Made by a program: the position numbers and the translations under genes. Positions 40,718-48,758 of a stretch of 64,000 nt of DNA are shown piece after piece (position 1 is the first letter of the stretch; each line of letters starts with the position of its first letter). Origin of the DNA: Nocardioides flavus (ex Wang et al. 2016) (GTDB lineage: Bacteria; Actinomycetota; Actinomycetes; Propionibacteriales; Nocardioidaceae); contig NZ_BNAD01000013.1 in assembly GCF_014653115.1 (NCBI RefSeq), positions 21,234 to 85,233 on the forward strand, given 5' to 3'. The notes below the pieces were generated by a model. The model saw only the letters and a list, made by a program, of their open reading frames with translations, searched no databases and was not told the origin of the DNA.

Positions 40718-43624
40718 TCAGCTGCAGCCGCTGGTGCTCCCGCAGCCCTCGCACACGTAGCACGAGCCGGCCGGGCGCATCTTCGTCCCGCAGGTCATGC
40801 AGAGCGGGGAGTCGACCGCCGTGCCGGTGAGCTTCTCGAAGAGCTCGGCGGTGGTCTTGGCCTCGCCGGTGGACGCCTGGGCCGGGACCTCGCGGGCCTC
40901 GGAGCCGTGGGTGTCCTTGGTCTCGACGTCCTCGTGGATCTTGGTTTCGACAGGCTCAACCGGCGACGAGGCGGGCGAGGTGAGCTCGGACGCCGAGCCG
41001 GTCTCCTCCACGAGCGGCTCGTACGAGCCGGTCTCGAGGTGGCGCTGGCGCTCCTCGGCGGAGTAGATGCCGAGCTGCGAGCGCTCCTCGAAGGACAGGT
41101 AGTCCAGGGCCAGGCGGCGGAAGATGTAGTCCATGATCGACTGCGACATCCGCACGTCCGGGTCGTCGGTCAGGCCGGCCGGCTCGAAGCGCAGGTTGGT
41201 GAACTTCGAGACGTACGTCTCGAGCGGGACGCCGTACTGCAAGCCGATCGACACCGCGATCGAGAAGGCGTCCATCACGCCGGCCAGGGTCGAGCCCTGC
41301 TTGCCGAGCTTGAGGAAGACCTCGCCGAGCTGGCCGTCGTCGTGGGCACCGGAGGTCATGTAGCCCTCGGCACCGCCGACGGTGAACGACGTCGTACGGG
41401 AGACGCGCGACTTCGGCAGGCGCTTGCGGACCGGGGCGTAGACGACCTTCTCCACGACCTTCGTCTCGACGGGCGCGGCGTCGGCAGCAGCCTTGTCGGC
41501 GGCGTCCTTCTTGGCCTTGCCGCCACCGTCGGCCAGCGGCTGGCCGACCTTGCAGTTGTCGCGGTAGACGGCGGTCGCCTTGAGGCCGAGCTTCCAGGAC
41601 TGCATGTAGACGTCCTCGATCTCCTCGACCGTGGCCGACTCCGGCAGGTTGACCGTCTTGGAGATCGCACCGGAGAGGAACGGCTGCGCCGCCGCCATCA
41701 TCCGCACGTGGCCCATCGGCTTGAGCGAGCGGGCGCCCATAGCGGTGTCGAAGACCTCGTAGTGCTCGGTCTTCAGCCCCGGCGCGTCGACCACGTGGCC
41801 GTGCTCGGCGATGTAGGCGACGATCGCCTCGACCTGCTCCTCCTGGTAGCCCAGCTTCTTCAGGGCCCGCGGGATGGTCTGGTTGACGATCTGCATCGAG
41901 CCGCCGCCGACGAGCTTCTTGAACTTCACCAGCGAGAAGTCGGGCTCGATGCCGGTGGTGTCGCAGTCCATCATGAAGCCGATGGTGCCGGTGGGCGCGA
42001 GCACCGAGGCCTGCGCGTTGCGGAAGCCGTTCTTGTCGCCCAGCTTGATCACGTCGGCCCACGCCTTGGTGGCCAGCTTGTGCACGCGGCCGTCCTCGGT
42101 GTGCAGCACGCGGACGACGTCGTTGGCCGCCTGGTGCTTGCGCATGACGCGCTTGTGGGCGTCGGCGTTGCGGGCGTAGCCGGCGTACGGACCGACGATC
42201 GCGGCCAGCTCGGCGGAGCGCTTGTAGGAGGTGCCGGTCATGAGCGAGGTGATCGCGGCAGCCATCGAGCGGCCGCCCTCGGAGTCGTAGCCGAGGCCCA
42301 TCGCCATCAGCAGCGCGCCGAGGTTGGCGTACCCGATGCCGAGCTGGCGGTAGTCGACGGTGGTCTTGCCGATCGGCTCGGTCGGGAAGTCGGCGAAGCA
42401 GATCGAGATGTCCATCGCGGTGATGATGAACTCGACGGCCTTCGCGAAGAGGGCGGCGTCGAAGGTGTCGTCGTCCTTGAGGAACTTCAGCAGGTTGAGC
42501 GACGCCAGGTTGCACGAGGAGTTGTCGAGCGACATGTACTCCGAGCACGGGTTGGACGCGGTGATGCGGCCGGTCTCGGGGTTGGTGTGCCAGTCGTTGA
42601 TCGTGTCGTCGTACTGCAGGCCCGGGTCGGCGCAGGCCCAGGCGGCCTCACTGATCTTGCGGAACAGGTCGCGGGCGTCGACGGTCTCGATGACCTCGCC
42701 CGTGCCGCGCGAGCGCAGGCCGAACTCGGTGCCGTCCTCGACCGCACGCATGAACTCGTCGCTGACGCGGACGGAGTTGTTGGCGTTCTGGTACTGCACG
42801 GAGGTGATGTCGGCGCCGCCGAGGTCCATGTCGAACCCGGCGTCGCGCAGCGCGCGGATCTTGTCCTCCTCCTTCGCCTTCGTCATCACGAACTCCTCGA
42901 TGTCGGGGTGGTCGACGTCGAGGACGACCATCTTGGCCGCACGACGCGTCGCGCCGCCCGACTTGATGGTGCCCGCGGACGCGTCGGCGCCGCGCATGAA
43001 GGAGACGGGGCCGCTCGCCGTACCACCGCTGCTGAGGAGCTCCTTGGAGGAGCGGATGCGGGAGAGGTTGAGGCCGGCGCCGGAGCCGCCCTTGAAGATG
43101 AAGCCCTCCTCCTTGTACCAGTTGAGGATCGAGTCCATCGAGTCGTCGACCGAGAGGATGAAGCAGGCCGAGACCTGCTGCGGCGACGGGGTGCCGACGT
43201 TGAACCAGACGGGAGAGTTGAAGGAGAAGTACTGGTTGACCAGCAGCCAGGTCAGCTCGTGCTCGAAGATCTCGGCGTCGGCGTCGGTGGCGAAGTAGCC
43301 GTGGTCGATGCCGGCCTTGGTGTACGTCTTCACGACCCGGTCGATGAGCTGCTTGAGGCTCCACTCGCGGGCGTCGGTGCCGACCGCGCCGCGGAAGTAC
43401 TTGGTGGTGACGATCGTGGAGGCGTTGACCGACCAGAAGTCGGGGAACTCCACGCCGCGCTGCTCGAAGACGGTCTCGCCGGTCTTCCAGTTCTGCTGGA
43501 CGACGTCGCGACGCTCCCACGTGATGGCGTCGTAGGGGTGCGTGCCCTCGGTGCTGAAGACGCGCTCCAGCTTCAGGCCCTTGCCGCCCCTCGCCTTGGC
43601 GCGGGTGCTCACCGTCTCGGTCAT
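40718..43624 (-). CDS. nrdJ: Class II (adenosylcobalamin-dependent) ribonucleotide reductase
   Basis: The 968-residue enzyme reduces ribonucleotides to deoxyribonucleotides using adenosylcobalamin. It has NPCSEYMSLDNSSCNLASLN with the active-site Cys of the radical pocket, FKGGSGAGLNLSRIRSS near the start, and a Cys-rich C-terminus (CMTCGTKMRPAGSCYVCEGC) like other actinobacterial NrdJ. A linker near residues 885-895 reads SSPVEPVETKI, encoded by a repeat-like sequence at 40943-40965. It follows nrdR at 112 bp in one operon. Confidence 0.96.
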   Translation of the reverse strand: MTETVSTRAKARGGKGLKLERVFSTEGTHPYDAITWERRDVVQQNWKTGETVFEQRGVEFPDFWSVNASTIVTTKYFRGAVGTDAREWSLKQLIDRVVKTYTKAGIDHGYFATDADAEIFEHELTWLLVNQYFSFNSPVWFNVGTPSPQQVSACFILSVDDSMDSILNWYKEEGFIFKGGSGAGLNLSRIRSSKELLSSGGTASGPVSFMRGADASAGTIKSGGATRRAAKMVVLDVDHPDIEEFVMTKAKEEDKIRALRDAGFDMDLGGADITSVQYQNANNSVRVSDEFMRAVEDGTEFGLRSRGTGEVIETVDARDLFRKISEAAWACADPGLQYDDTINDWHTNPETGRITASNPCSEYMSLDNSSCNLASLNLLKFLKDDDTFDAALFAKAVEFIITAMDISICFADFPTEPIGKTTVDYRQLGIGYANLGALLMAMGLGYDSEGGRSMAAAITSLMTGTSYKRSAELAAIVGPYAGYARNADAHKRVMRKHQAANDVVRVLHTEDGRVHKLATKAWADVIKLGDKNGFRNAQASVLAPTGTIGFMMDCDTTGIEPDFSLVKFKKLVGGGSMQIVNQTIPRALKKLGYQEEQVEAIVAYIAEHGHVVDAPGLKTEHYEVFDTAMGARSLKPMGHVRMMAAAQPFLSGAISKTVNLPESATVEEIEDVYMQSWKLGLKATAVYRDNCKVGQPLADGGGKAKKDAADKAAADAAPVETKVVEKVVYAPVRKRLPKSRVSRTTSFTVGGAEGYMTSGAHDDGQLGEVFLKLGKQGSTLAGVMDAFSIAVSIGLQYGVPLETYVSKFTNLRFEPAGLTDDPDVRMSQSIMDYIFRRLALDYLSFEERSQLGIYSAEERQRHLETGSYEPLVEETGSASELTSPASSPVEPVETKIHEDVETKDTHGSEAREVPAQASTGEAKTTAELFEKLTGTAVDSPLCMTCGTKMRPAGSCYVCEGCGSTSGCS
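40943..40965. repeat. Repeat-like sequence inside nrdJ (GGTTTCGACAGGCTCAACC type)
   Basis: On the coding strand GGTTGAGCCTGTCGAAACC encodes VEPVET in the variable linker of NrdJ. I recognise this string as a dispersed repeat common in actinobacterial genomes, where it is normally intergenic. Here it is in frame and tolerated. Confidence 0.5.
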
Positions 43625-43693
43625 GGGTTCTCCTCGTCGAACCTGGTGGGTGGATGGTGCTTCTTCGGCGGACCTCGTCCGCGGGGTTGGTGA

Positions 43694-43727
43694 GCCCGGC
43701 AGGCAGCTTCCCCACTACCTGCCGGGC
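43694..43727 (-). other. Intercistronic hairpin between nrdR and nrdJ
   Basis: GCCCGGCAGG pairs with CCTGCCGGGC across a 14-nt loop within the 112-bp spacer. It could be a partial terminator or a processing site that sets the nrdR/nrdJ ratio; no T-tract follows. Confidence 0.5.
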
Positions 43728-43736
43728 CGTCTGGGG

Positions 43737-44210
43737 TCAGCCCGTGGGGGCCGATTCGCTGGCGGCTCGCTCGAGCCGCAGCATCTTGATCTCGGCGTCG
43801 AAGTCGTCGGCCGACTCGAACGCGCGGTAGACGGAGGCGAACCGCAGGTACGCCACCTCGTCGAGCGCCCGCAGGGGCGCCAGGATCGCGAGCCCGACCT
43901 CGTTGGCGTCGAACTCGGCCTGCCCGCTCAGGCGCAGGGCGTCCTCGACGTCCTGGCCGAGGCAGGCGAGCTGCGCGTCGGTGACCGGGCGACCCTTGCA
44001 GGCCTTCCGTACGCCGGCGATCGCCTTGTCGCGGTTGAACGGCTCGGTCGCGCCGGAGCGCTTGAGCACGGTGAGCTGCATCTTCTCGACCGTCGTGAAG
44101 CGGCGGTCGCAGGCCGCGCACGAGCGGCGGCGGCGGATCGAGCCGCCGTCGTCGGCGACCCGGGAGTCGAGGACCTTGGTGTCCTCGTTCTTGCAGTAGG
44201 GACAGTGCAT
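43737..44210 (-). CDS. nrdR: Transcriptional repressor of ribonucleotide reductase genes
   Basis: The 157-residue protein has an N-terminal zinc ribbon ([16 protein letters not shown], then [14 protein letters not shown]) and an ATP-cone domain ([20 protein letters not shown]), the NrdR layout. It senses (d)ATP and represses RNR genes through tandem NrdR boxes. CGGAGGAGGG lies 6 nt before the ATG. Two box-like sequences lie 120-170 bp upstream, so the operon is probably autoregulated. Confidence 0.96.
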   Translation of the reverse strand: MHCPYCKNEDTKVLDSRVADDGGSIRRRRSCAACDRRFTTVEKMQLTVLKRSGATEPFNRDKAIAGVRKACKGRPVTDAQLACLGQDVEDALRLSGQAEFDANEVGLAILAPLRALDEVAYLRFASVYRAFESADDFDAEIKMLRLERAASESAPTG

Positions 44211-44327
44211 GGCGGCCCTCCTCCGGGTGCGTCAGGGCGCGGTTCGTACACCCTCATAACGGGGTGGCGCCTGTGGATCTTCCTGTGGACATCTAGCCTT
44301 GGCCTGTGAGTTGTCCCCCGTGGCCTG

Positions 44328-44374
44328 TGCACCAGATGTGGATAACTACAGCGGTGTAACTACTAGATGTAGTG
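44328..44374. promoter_or_regulatory. Tandem NrdR-box-like sites
   Basis: ACTACTAGATGTAGTG at 44359-44374 is a near-palindrome of the NrdR-box type. TGCACCAGATGTGGAT at 44328-44343 shares its core AGATGT with centre-to-centre spacing of 31 bp, three helical turns, as is usual for NrdR sites. A third core (ACATCTAG, reversed) lies at 44289-44296. They lie in the 336-bp region between nrdR and the next gene, which otherwise holds no gene. Confidence 0.68.
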
Positions 44375-44546
44375 GTAACCGTACGCCCCGGCCACCACGC
44401 TGGCAAGTGAACGCGTGAAGTCGCGGCACCAATTTCCGCGCAGCTCTCTGACCTGCGGTTTTGGGCGTACGAGGCGCTCTGGACCGGCGCGCCGTCACCC
44501 CTCCCCTGGGGTGTGCTCGTCACCTCGTGAGGCAGCATCCGACACA

Positions 44547-44888
44547 ATGACTCCTGTGTCCACGGGGAAGAGAGCAGGGTCGCGTCGCGGCGCCCCCCAG
44601 CCCCGTCGGCTGAACAAGGCGGCGCTGCTCCTCGGCGCCGCCGTCACCCTCTGCGTCGTGGCCTGGGGCTACCTCGTCTATGCCGCCATCGACTTCGGTA
44701 CGGCCGCGCGCGGCGGCAGCTCGCAGGCCTGGACCTTCATGGCGCTGGCCTGCCTCGGCGCCATCGCCTGCCTCTTCGTCGGCATGCTCCTCGTCGCGCG
44801 GATCATGCGGGTCCTGGGCATCACCGCACCGCCTCCGTCCGACGACGCTCCCCCGCGGCCGGTCGGGGGCAAGCGCGCCGCTCGGTGA
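44547..44888 (+). CDS. Two-helix membrane protein of unknown function, 113 aa
   Basis: A basic N-terminus (GSRRGAPQPRRLNKA) precedes two membrane segments (ALLLGAAVTLCVVAWGYLVY near residue 26 and FMALACLGAIACLFVGMLLV near residue 62), and a Pro-rich basic tail ends PRPVGGKRAAR. It is probably an inner-membrane protein with both ends inside. It is divergent from nrdR; related small proteins often sit beside nrdR/nrdJ in actinobacteria but have no known role. Confidence 0.75.
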   Translation: MTPVSTGKRAGSRRGAPQPRRLNKAALLLGAAVTLCVVAWGYLVYAAIDFGTAARGGSSQAWTFMALACLGAIACLFVGMLLVARIMRVLGITAPPPSDDAPPRPVGGKRAAR

Positions 44889-44932
44889 GCGTGGAGCTCG
44901 TGGGCTGGGCCGCGGACTCCACGGTGTCGCGG

Positions 44933-46441
44933 TCAGGCAACCTCGAAGGCGACGACCCGGCCCGCCATCGACACGTAGCGGAGGTCTCCGTCGCCGCTGA
45001 GCGCCGAGACACCGAAGACCGACAGCCGACCCTTCGACGGCCTCCCCAGCGGGTCACAGGTGCGGTAGAGCGTCCCCGCCCTCCGCTTGGTTCCGTACGC
45101 CGTGACCCTGTCGGGACCGCCCGAGCAGAGCAGCACGGCATCGTCCGCGACGAGCTGGAGCGCACCGGTGCGCTGGTCCAGTGCGACGGGGCCGTCCTCG
45201 GACGGCAGCACCACACCGTACGGCGCCAGCGGGGCGCGCTCGTCGACGTAGGCCCGCTCCGCCTCCTTGCCGGCGAGCGTGTAGGTCCAGGCGACCTCGC
45301 CCGAGCGGGGCGCGACGCCCTGGAGCTCGACGACAAGGTCCCGGTAGGTCGGATCCTCACCCTTGACCTCGACCCGGGATCCGCTGACGACGCACAGCGT
45401 GCGCGCCTCCGTCTCGGACAGCGATCGGGTGAGCGGACACCACGCGTCGGCCCCCTCGCGCTGCCACAGCCGTTCGCCGGTCCTGCCGTCGATGCCGGAG
45501 GTGACGTAGCGGGACGAGTAGTCGATGCTCACCCGCTTGCCTCGCTTGTAACGCCTGACCAGCTCCTGCGGAAGCGGTCGGCCCATCGAGCCGACGTAGA
45601 CGTTCGCGTCGTCGTCGTGCGCAAAGCTCCATCCGTACGTGGAGTCAACCCCGTCGCCGACCACGAACCCGACGGATTGCGACCAGCCGGTCCGTCGCGT
45701 CCCGGGAAGACGCAGCAGCTGCGCGAGCCGTCCCTCCCCGCGGACGAAGAGGTCGGGCTCACCGACTCGCATCGCTCCCTCTTGCAGGGTCTTCTCGCTG
45801 ATGCGCCCGGACTCGAGGTCCCAGCGCCGCGGGGCACTGCCGGGGATGATGTCGCGCATCATGCCGAACGGGCTCTGGATCAGCCCTCCGGGTCTGCTCT
45901 CGAAGCCCGACCAGCACACGTCACTACCGTCGGAGCAGGCGTCGTAGTCGTCCACCGCGAAGGGCGTGCTGGCGACGACGTCGCCCGTCGTGACGTCGAC
46001 CGCCACGAGCGCCGGACCAGCGGCCTGCGGGTCGTAGCGGCGAAGCACCGCGAGGTGCCGGCCCGAGTCGGTCTCCGTGGCGCGCGGCACCATGGTCACC
46101 CCCGTGGGCGAGCCGCCGGGGTGGTATGGCATCCGGAAGTTGGTGCGACCGGTCGTCCGATCCAGGCTCACCAGCTCGACACTCCCGCCCCGAGTCCTTG
46201 CCAGGACCAGCAGGGATGGCCCCGCCTCGACGGGCTGGCCGATGACGTCGAGCTTCGCCGTCCAGGCGACAGCGGCAGGCTCCGCCTGGGAGGCCGAAGC
46301 CTCCTCCACAGCCGCGCCTGCGGCGTCCGACGTGCCGTCCTTCTGCTCGTCGCCACCGTCCGAGCTGCAGGCAGTTGCCAACAGGGCGGCGGCAAGGGTG
46401 AGAGCGATCTTCCCGTGCTGCAGGCGTGCAGAACCAAGCAT
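44933..46441 (-). CDS. Secreted lipoprotein with PQQ/WD-like beta-propeller, 502 aa
   Basis: A lipoprotein signal with lipobox LATAC (Cys near residue 23) precedes a Ser/Glu-rich linker and a large domain of repeated blade-like strands such as GPALVAVDVTTGDVVASTPF, YVTSGIDGRTGERLWQREGA and GVVLPSEDGPVALDQRTGAL, typical of PQQ-like propellers. Several blades contain Cys pairs. It is the last of three clustered secreted-protein genes. It probably binds other surface proteins or ligands; no enzymatic motif is visible. The ATG at 46441 follows GGGGGACAC. Confidence 0.8.
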   Translation of the reverse strand: MLGSARLQHGKIALTLAAALLATACSSDGGDEQKDGTSDAAGAAVEEASASQAEPAAVAWTAKLDVIGQPVEAGPSLLVLARTRGGSVELVSLDRTTGRTNFRMPYHPGGSPTGVTMVPRATETDSGRHLAVLRRYDPQAAGPALVAVDVTTGDVVASTPFAVDDYDACSDGSDVCWSGFESRPGGLIQSPFGMMRDIIPGSAPRRWDLESGRISEKTLQEGAMRVGEPDLFVRGEGRLAQLLRLPGTRRTGWSQSVGFVVGDGVDSTYGWSFAHDDDANVYVGSMGRPLPQELVRRYKRGKRVSIDYSSRYVTSGIDGRTGERLWQREGADAWCPLTRSLSETEARTLCVVSGSRVEVKGEDPTYRDLVVELQGVAPRSGEVAWTYTLAGKEAERAYVDERAPLAPYGVVLPSEDGPVALDQRTGALQLVADDAVLLCSGGPDRVTAYGTKRRAGTLYRTCDPLGRPSKGRLSVFGVSALSGDGDLRYVSMAGRVVAFEVA

Positions 46442-46487
46442 GTGTCCCCCGAGAGTTGTGTGAGTGGTTGATCGCGCTCGCGCGCTG

Positions 46488-47291
46488 CTACTGGAGTACG
46501 AGTTGAGGCAGCGCCTCGACGATCCGAAGGTCCTGGCTCTCACCGTTCACCCAGATGGTGGACGGGATCGCCTCAGGAGGTCCGCCGTTCACCGTGAAGC
46601 TCGCGTCGCCGTACTGGGTGTCGACGCTGACGGCAACTTCGTCGAGCTGCTCGTAGACGTGTGCGACATCGAGGTTCGGGTAGGGCGACCCCGGGCTCTC
46701 CGAGACCATCGAGGTGCCGTCGCCGAAGTTCCAGCGGTAGGCGATGGGGCGGGCCGTGACCACGACGTCGGACTCGACAAGACGCACTGAGATGCTCGTC
46801 GGCTTGTCGTTCGACGTGTAGAAGTTGGTTTTCAGGTTGACCAGCGTTTTGCCGCCGACGGGCTGGACGGTCAGTTGCGACGAGGGCCATTCGAGACGCT
46901 CGAACGCCCTGATGACGAGCACCCGAACGTCCGGCGGAGCCTCGATCGACTCCTTCTCCCCCGCGCTCAGACACGCAGTGCCGTCGTACTCACCGTCTCG
47001 GAAGACGACGTAGCGAGTACCCGGGACTCCCTCGACAGTCGTGCACGTCGATGGGTTGAAGCAGGTTCCATCTGGCAAGCGTCTGGCGTCTTTGCAGATC
47101 TGACGAACGGTCCACGTCGACGTCGGATATTTCTGCTTCTCAGCCTCAATCGTGGCGGCCGACTTGTCGCACTCCTCAGCTACCTCACCGAGTTCGGCGT
47201 CAACGCCGCAGTTCGCTCGCGCCGCTGGACCCACAAGCACCAGCATTCCCAGAAAGCAGATCAGGGCGGACAGGCGTGCGCCGACAGCCAT
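46488..47291 (-). CDS. Secreted PKD-domain protein, 267 aa
   Basis: A signal peptide (residues 1-27, LICFLGMLVLVGPAARA) leads to a Cys-containing region (RQICKDARRLPDGTCFNPST) and a PKD domain with YRWNFGDGTSMVSESPGSPY and AHVYEQLDEVAVSVDTQYGD, the pattern of polycystic-kidney-disease folds that mediate protein contacts outside the cell. The ATG at 47291 overlaps the stop of the preceding lipoprotein gene by one base (TGATG); a GTG one codon upstream is possible. It lies in an operon with lipoproteins on both sides. Confidence 0.82.
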   Translation of the reverse strand: MAVGARLSALICFLGMLVLVGPAARANCGVDAELGEVAEECDKSAATIEAEKQKYPTSTWTVRQICKDARRLPDGTCFNPSTCTTVEGVPGTRYVVFRDGEYDGTACLSAGEKESIEAPPDVRVLVIRAFERLEWPSSQLTVQPVGGKTLVNLKTNFYTSNDKPTSISVRLVESDVVVTARPIAYRWNFGDGTSMVSESPGSPYPNLDVAHVYEQLDEVAVSVDTQYGDASFTVNGGPPEAIPSTIWVNGESQDLRIVEALPQLVLQ

Positions 47292-47809
47292 CACCCGTCC
47301 ACCTCGGACTTGTCGACGACCTTCCATGACGAGCCGGCGGGCGCGAGTCTGATGAGATGGGCTCCGGAACCGCCAGGAAAGAATTTCTCCTTCCCGCCGG
47401 ATTTTTCGACGTATCTAGTGGGAGCGGAGTTCACCCTCACGAGGTAGGTGCCTTCATCGCCCTGGGCCCGGATACTTCGGATGGTCCACCCGTCCCACTC
47501 AACGAAGCCCCCCGCCCTGTAATACTGCTCTACGAGATCCGCCAGCTTGTTGCAGGCTCTACATCTCTCGGAGAGCGCGCGGTACTCGCTGGTGTCTCCC
47601 GTGTTCTCCATCTCGGCCTCGATAGCGGCCCACCGCCGGATGAACTCCTCCGGACTCTCCGCCTCTGGCTCTTTGGTCTCCGTCGGGCTGGGCGACGGAG
47701 ACGAGCTCGTCGACTCCGGCATCTTGGGCGTGGGCTCCGGGTCGTCGGAGCACCCGGCCAGGAGGACGGGGACCGCGAGGGTGAGTGCGAGTGCGCGGCG
47801 TACGTGCAT
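47291..47809 (-). CDS. Small lipoprotein, 172 aa
   Basis: Lipobox LLAGC (Cys at residue 20) is followed by a Ser/Pro/Thr/Glu linker and a helical and stranded domain with FIRRWAAIEAEMENTGDTSE and RCRACNKLADLVEQYY, then TYLVRVNSAPTRYVEK. The last part resembles NTF2-like or DUF6318-type domains of actinobacterial lipoproteins (weak match). It is the first gene of the three-gene secreted cluster and is translationally coupled to the PKD gene. Confidence 0.82.
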   Translation of the reverse strand: MHVRRALALTLAVPVLLAGCSDDPEPTPKMPESTSSSPSPSPTETKEPEAESPEEFIRRWAAIEAEMENTGDTSEYRALSERCRACNKLADLVEQYYRAGGFVEWDGWTIRSIRAQGDEGTYLVRVNSAPTRYVEKSGGKEKFFPGGSGAHLIRLAPAGSSWKVVDKSEVDG

Positions 47810-47905
47810 GAAGTGCCTTCCCGAGAACAACGTCAGCACCGTGAAACTACCCATCCGGGCGAGGGTCGAACCACCCCGAGGGCAAAACTGTGGATAACCC
47901 GACGC

Positions 47906-47964
47906 GAGGGTGGCGGCAGACGGCAAGCAGAGGGCCCAGAGAGCTGCGATGTGCCGCCACCCTC
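47906..47964. repeat. REP family B palindrome, copy 1
   Basis: GAGGGTGGCGGCA and TGCCGCCACCCTC form a perfect 13-bp stem around a 33-nt centre ending GCTGCGATG. The same arms and the same GCTGCGATGTGCCGCCAC end occur at 55994-56050 and 56066-56125. It lies in a 312-bp gap between the lipoprotein gene and the LysM gene. Confidence 0.78.
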
Positions 47965-47974
47965 GACGGAAGCG

Positions 47975-48017
47975 GGTCTCGATACGCCCACTCGTCCCTC
48001 GCGGCCTACTTCGACCA
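47975..48017 (-). repeat. REP family A palindrome, inverted copy
   Basis: GGTCTCGATACGCCCACTCG through CCTACTTCGACCA is the reverse complement, with few changes, of the element at 28242-28282. Confidence 0.75.
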
Positions 48018-48033
48018 CCGAGCGACAGACGCG

Positions 48034-48065
48034 CCGAGGGGCGGGCCACCAGGCCCGCCCCTCGG
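48034..48065. terminator. Terminator of the LysM gene, 14-bp perfect stem
   Basis: CCGAGGGGCGGGCC pairs with GGCCCGCCCCTCGG across ACCA, 57 bp past the stop of the LysM gene. On the plus strand the stem is followed by TCTTCCCCTTT. Confidence 0.85.
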
Positions 48066-48121
48066 TCTTCCCCTTTGGTTCCACCAGCCGGGGTCGAAGC
48101 GGCTGATGGAGGCCTCACGCG

Positions 48122-48481
48122 TCAGTCGGAGACGACCGGGACGCGGAGCTTCTGGCCGGCCGCGAGGCCGGTGGACTCGAGGGCGTTGAGCCGCTCGATC
48201 TCGTTCATCGCCGCGCGGACGTCGCCGTCGGCGGCGACGTCGCTGGCGATGTCCCACAGGGTGTCGCCGGGGGCGACGGTGACGACCTCGGTCGGGATCG
48301 GCTCACCGGACGAACCCGTGCCGACGGCACCGCCGGCGAGCATGAAGGCGACGCCGAGCACGAGGAACAGCGAGGTCAGGAAGACCACGAGCCGTCCGCG
48401 CCGGGTCAGGCGCACCGTCGAGCGGGTGCGGGCCGGGGCGGCAGCGGGGGAGAAAGCGGGGGCAAGGCTGAGGGTGCTCAT
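48122..48481 (-). CDS. LysM membrane protein, likely SOS-induced cell-division inhibitor
   Basis: The 119-residue protein has a cytoplasmic start, one membrane segment (LVVFLTSLFLVLGVAFMLAG, about residues 31-50) and an extracellular LysM domain (TVAPGDTLWDIASDVAADGD, then LAAGQKLRVPVV) that binds peptidoglycan. This matches YneA of Bacillus and the mycobacterial lexA neighbour (Rv2719c/ChiZ type), which block division after DNA damage. Two good SOS boxes and lexA are close. No hydrolase domain is present. CCAGGAGGCCACC precedes the ATG. Confidence 0.85.
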   Translation of the reverse strand: MSTLSLAPAFSPAAAPARTRSTVRLTRRGRLVVFLTSLFLVLGVAFMLAGGAVGTGSSGEPIPTEVVTVAPGDTLWDIASDVAADGDVRAAMNEIERLNALESTGLAAGQKLRVPVVSD

Positions 48482-48584
48482 GGTGGCCTCCTGGGGAAGA
48501 TCAGCCGGTCGGATCTGTCGAGCGAATGTCTAGTCGGAGCCACCGACAGTGGCCTGGGCCACCGGGCGTCGAGCAGACGTTCGA

Positions 48585-48600
48585 TCGAACATGTGTACGA
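48585..48600. promoter_or_regulatory. LexA (SOS) box 1 between LysM and SQR genes
   Basis: TCGAAC-ATGT-GTACGA has one mismatch to TCGAAC-N4-GTTCGA and lies 104 bp upstream of the LysM start. Confidence 0.72.
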
Positions 48601-48603
48601 CGG

Positions 48604-48619
48604 TAGAGCACCTGTTCGA
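48604..48619. promoter_or_regulatory. Weak LexA box 2
   Basis: TAGAGC-ACCT-GTTCGA has one perfect half only. It lies between the two better boxes, about 19 bp from the first. Confidence 0.35.
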
Positions 48620-48636
48620 ACGGGTCAAGCACCCGG

Positions 48637-48652
48637 GCGAACAATTGTTCGA
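48637..48652. promoter_or_regulatory. LexA (SOS) box 3 between LysM and SQR genes
   Basis: GCGAAC-AATT-GTTCGA is palindromic over 14 bp and differs from consensus only at the first base. It is 106 bp upstream of the SQR-type gene and 155 bp upstream of the LysM gene, so either may be its target. Confidence 0.75.
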
Positions 48653-48758
48653 CGCCCGGATGGCCCGGTCCGGAGGGGACCAACGGTCCTACCGTCGCGA
48701 CCCCGAGTCGACGAGCGTGGAGGCGCAGACGACGCACGTCGACCAGAAGGAGAACGTC

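Noticed and set aside
40559..43693. A 1044-codon open frame on the plus strand opposite nrdJ
   Set aside because: It is rich in Arg/Gly/Val/Leu without domains and mirrors the reverse complement of nrdJ; high GC keeps antisense frames open.
44268..44345. Repeated CTGTGGA strings as DnaA boxes of a replication origin
   Set aside because: There are only a few scattered sites, with no dnaA/dnaN genes and no AT-rich unwinding region.
43625..44546. Cobalamin riboswitch before nrdR-nrdJ
   Set aside because: No B12-box-like conserved core was recognised in the leader; regulation is better explained by NrdR boxes.
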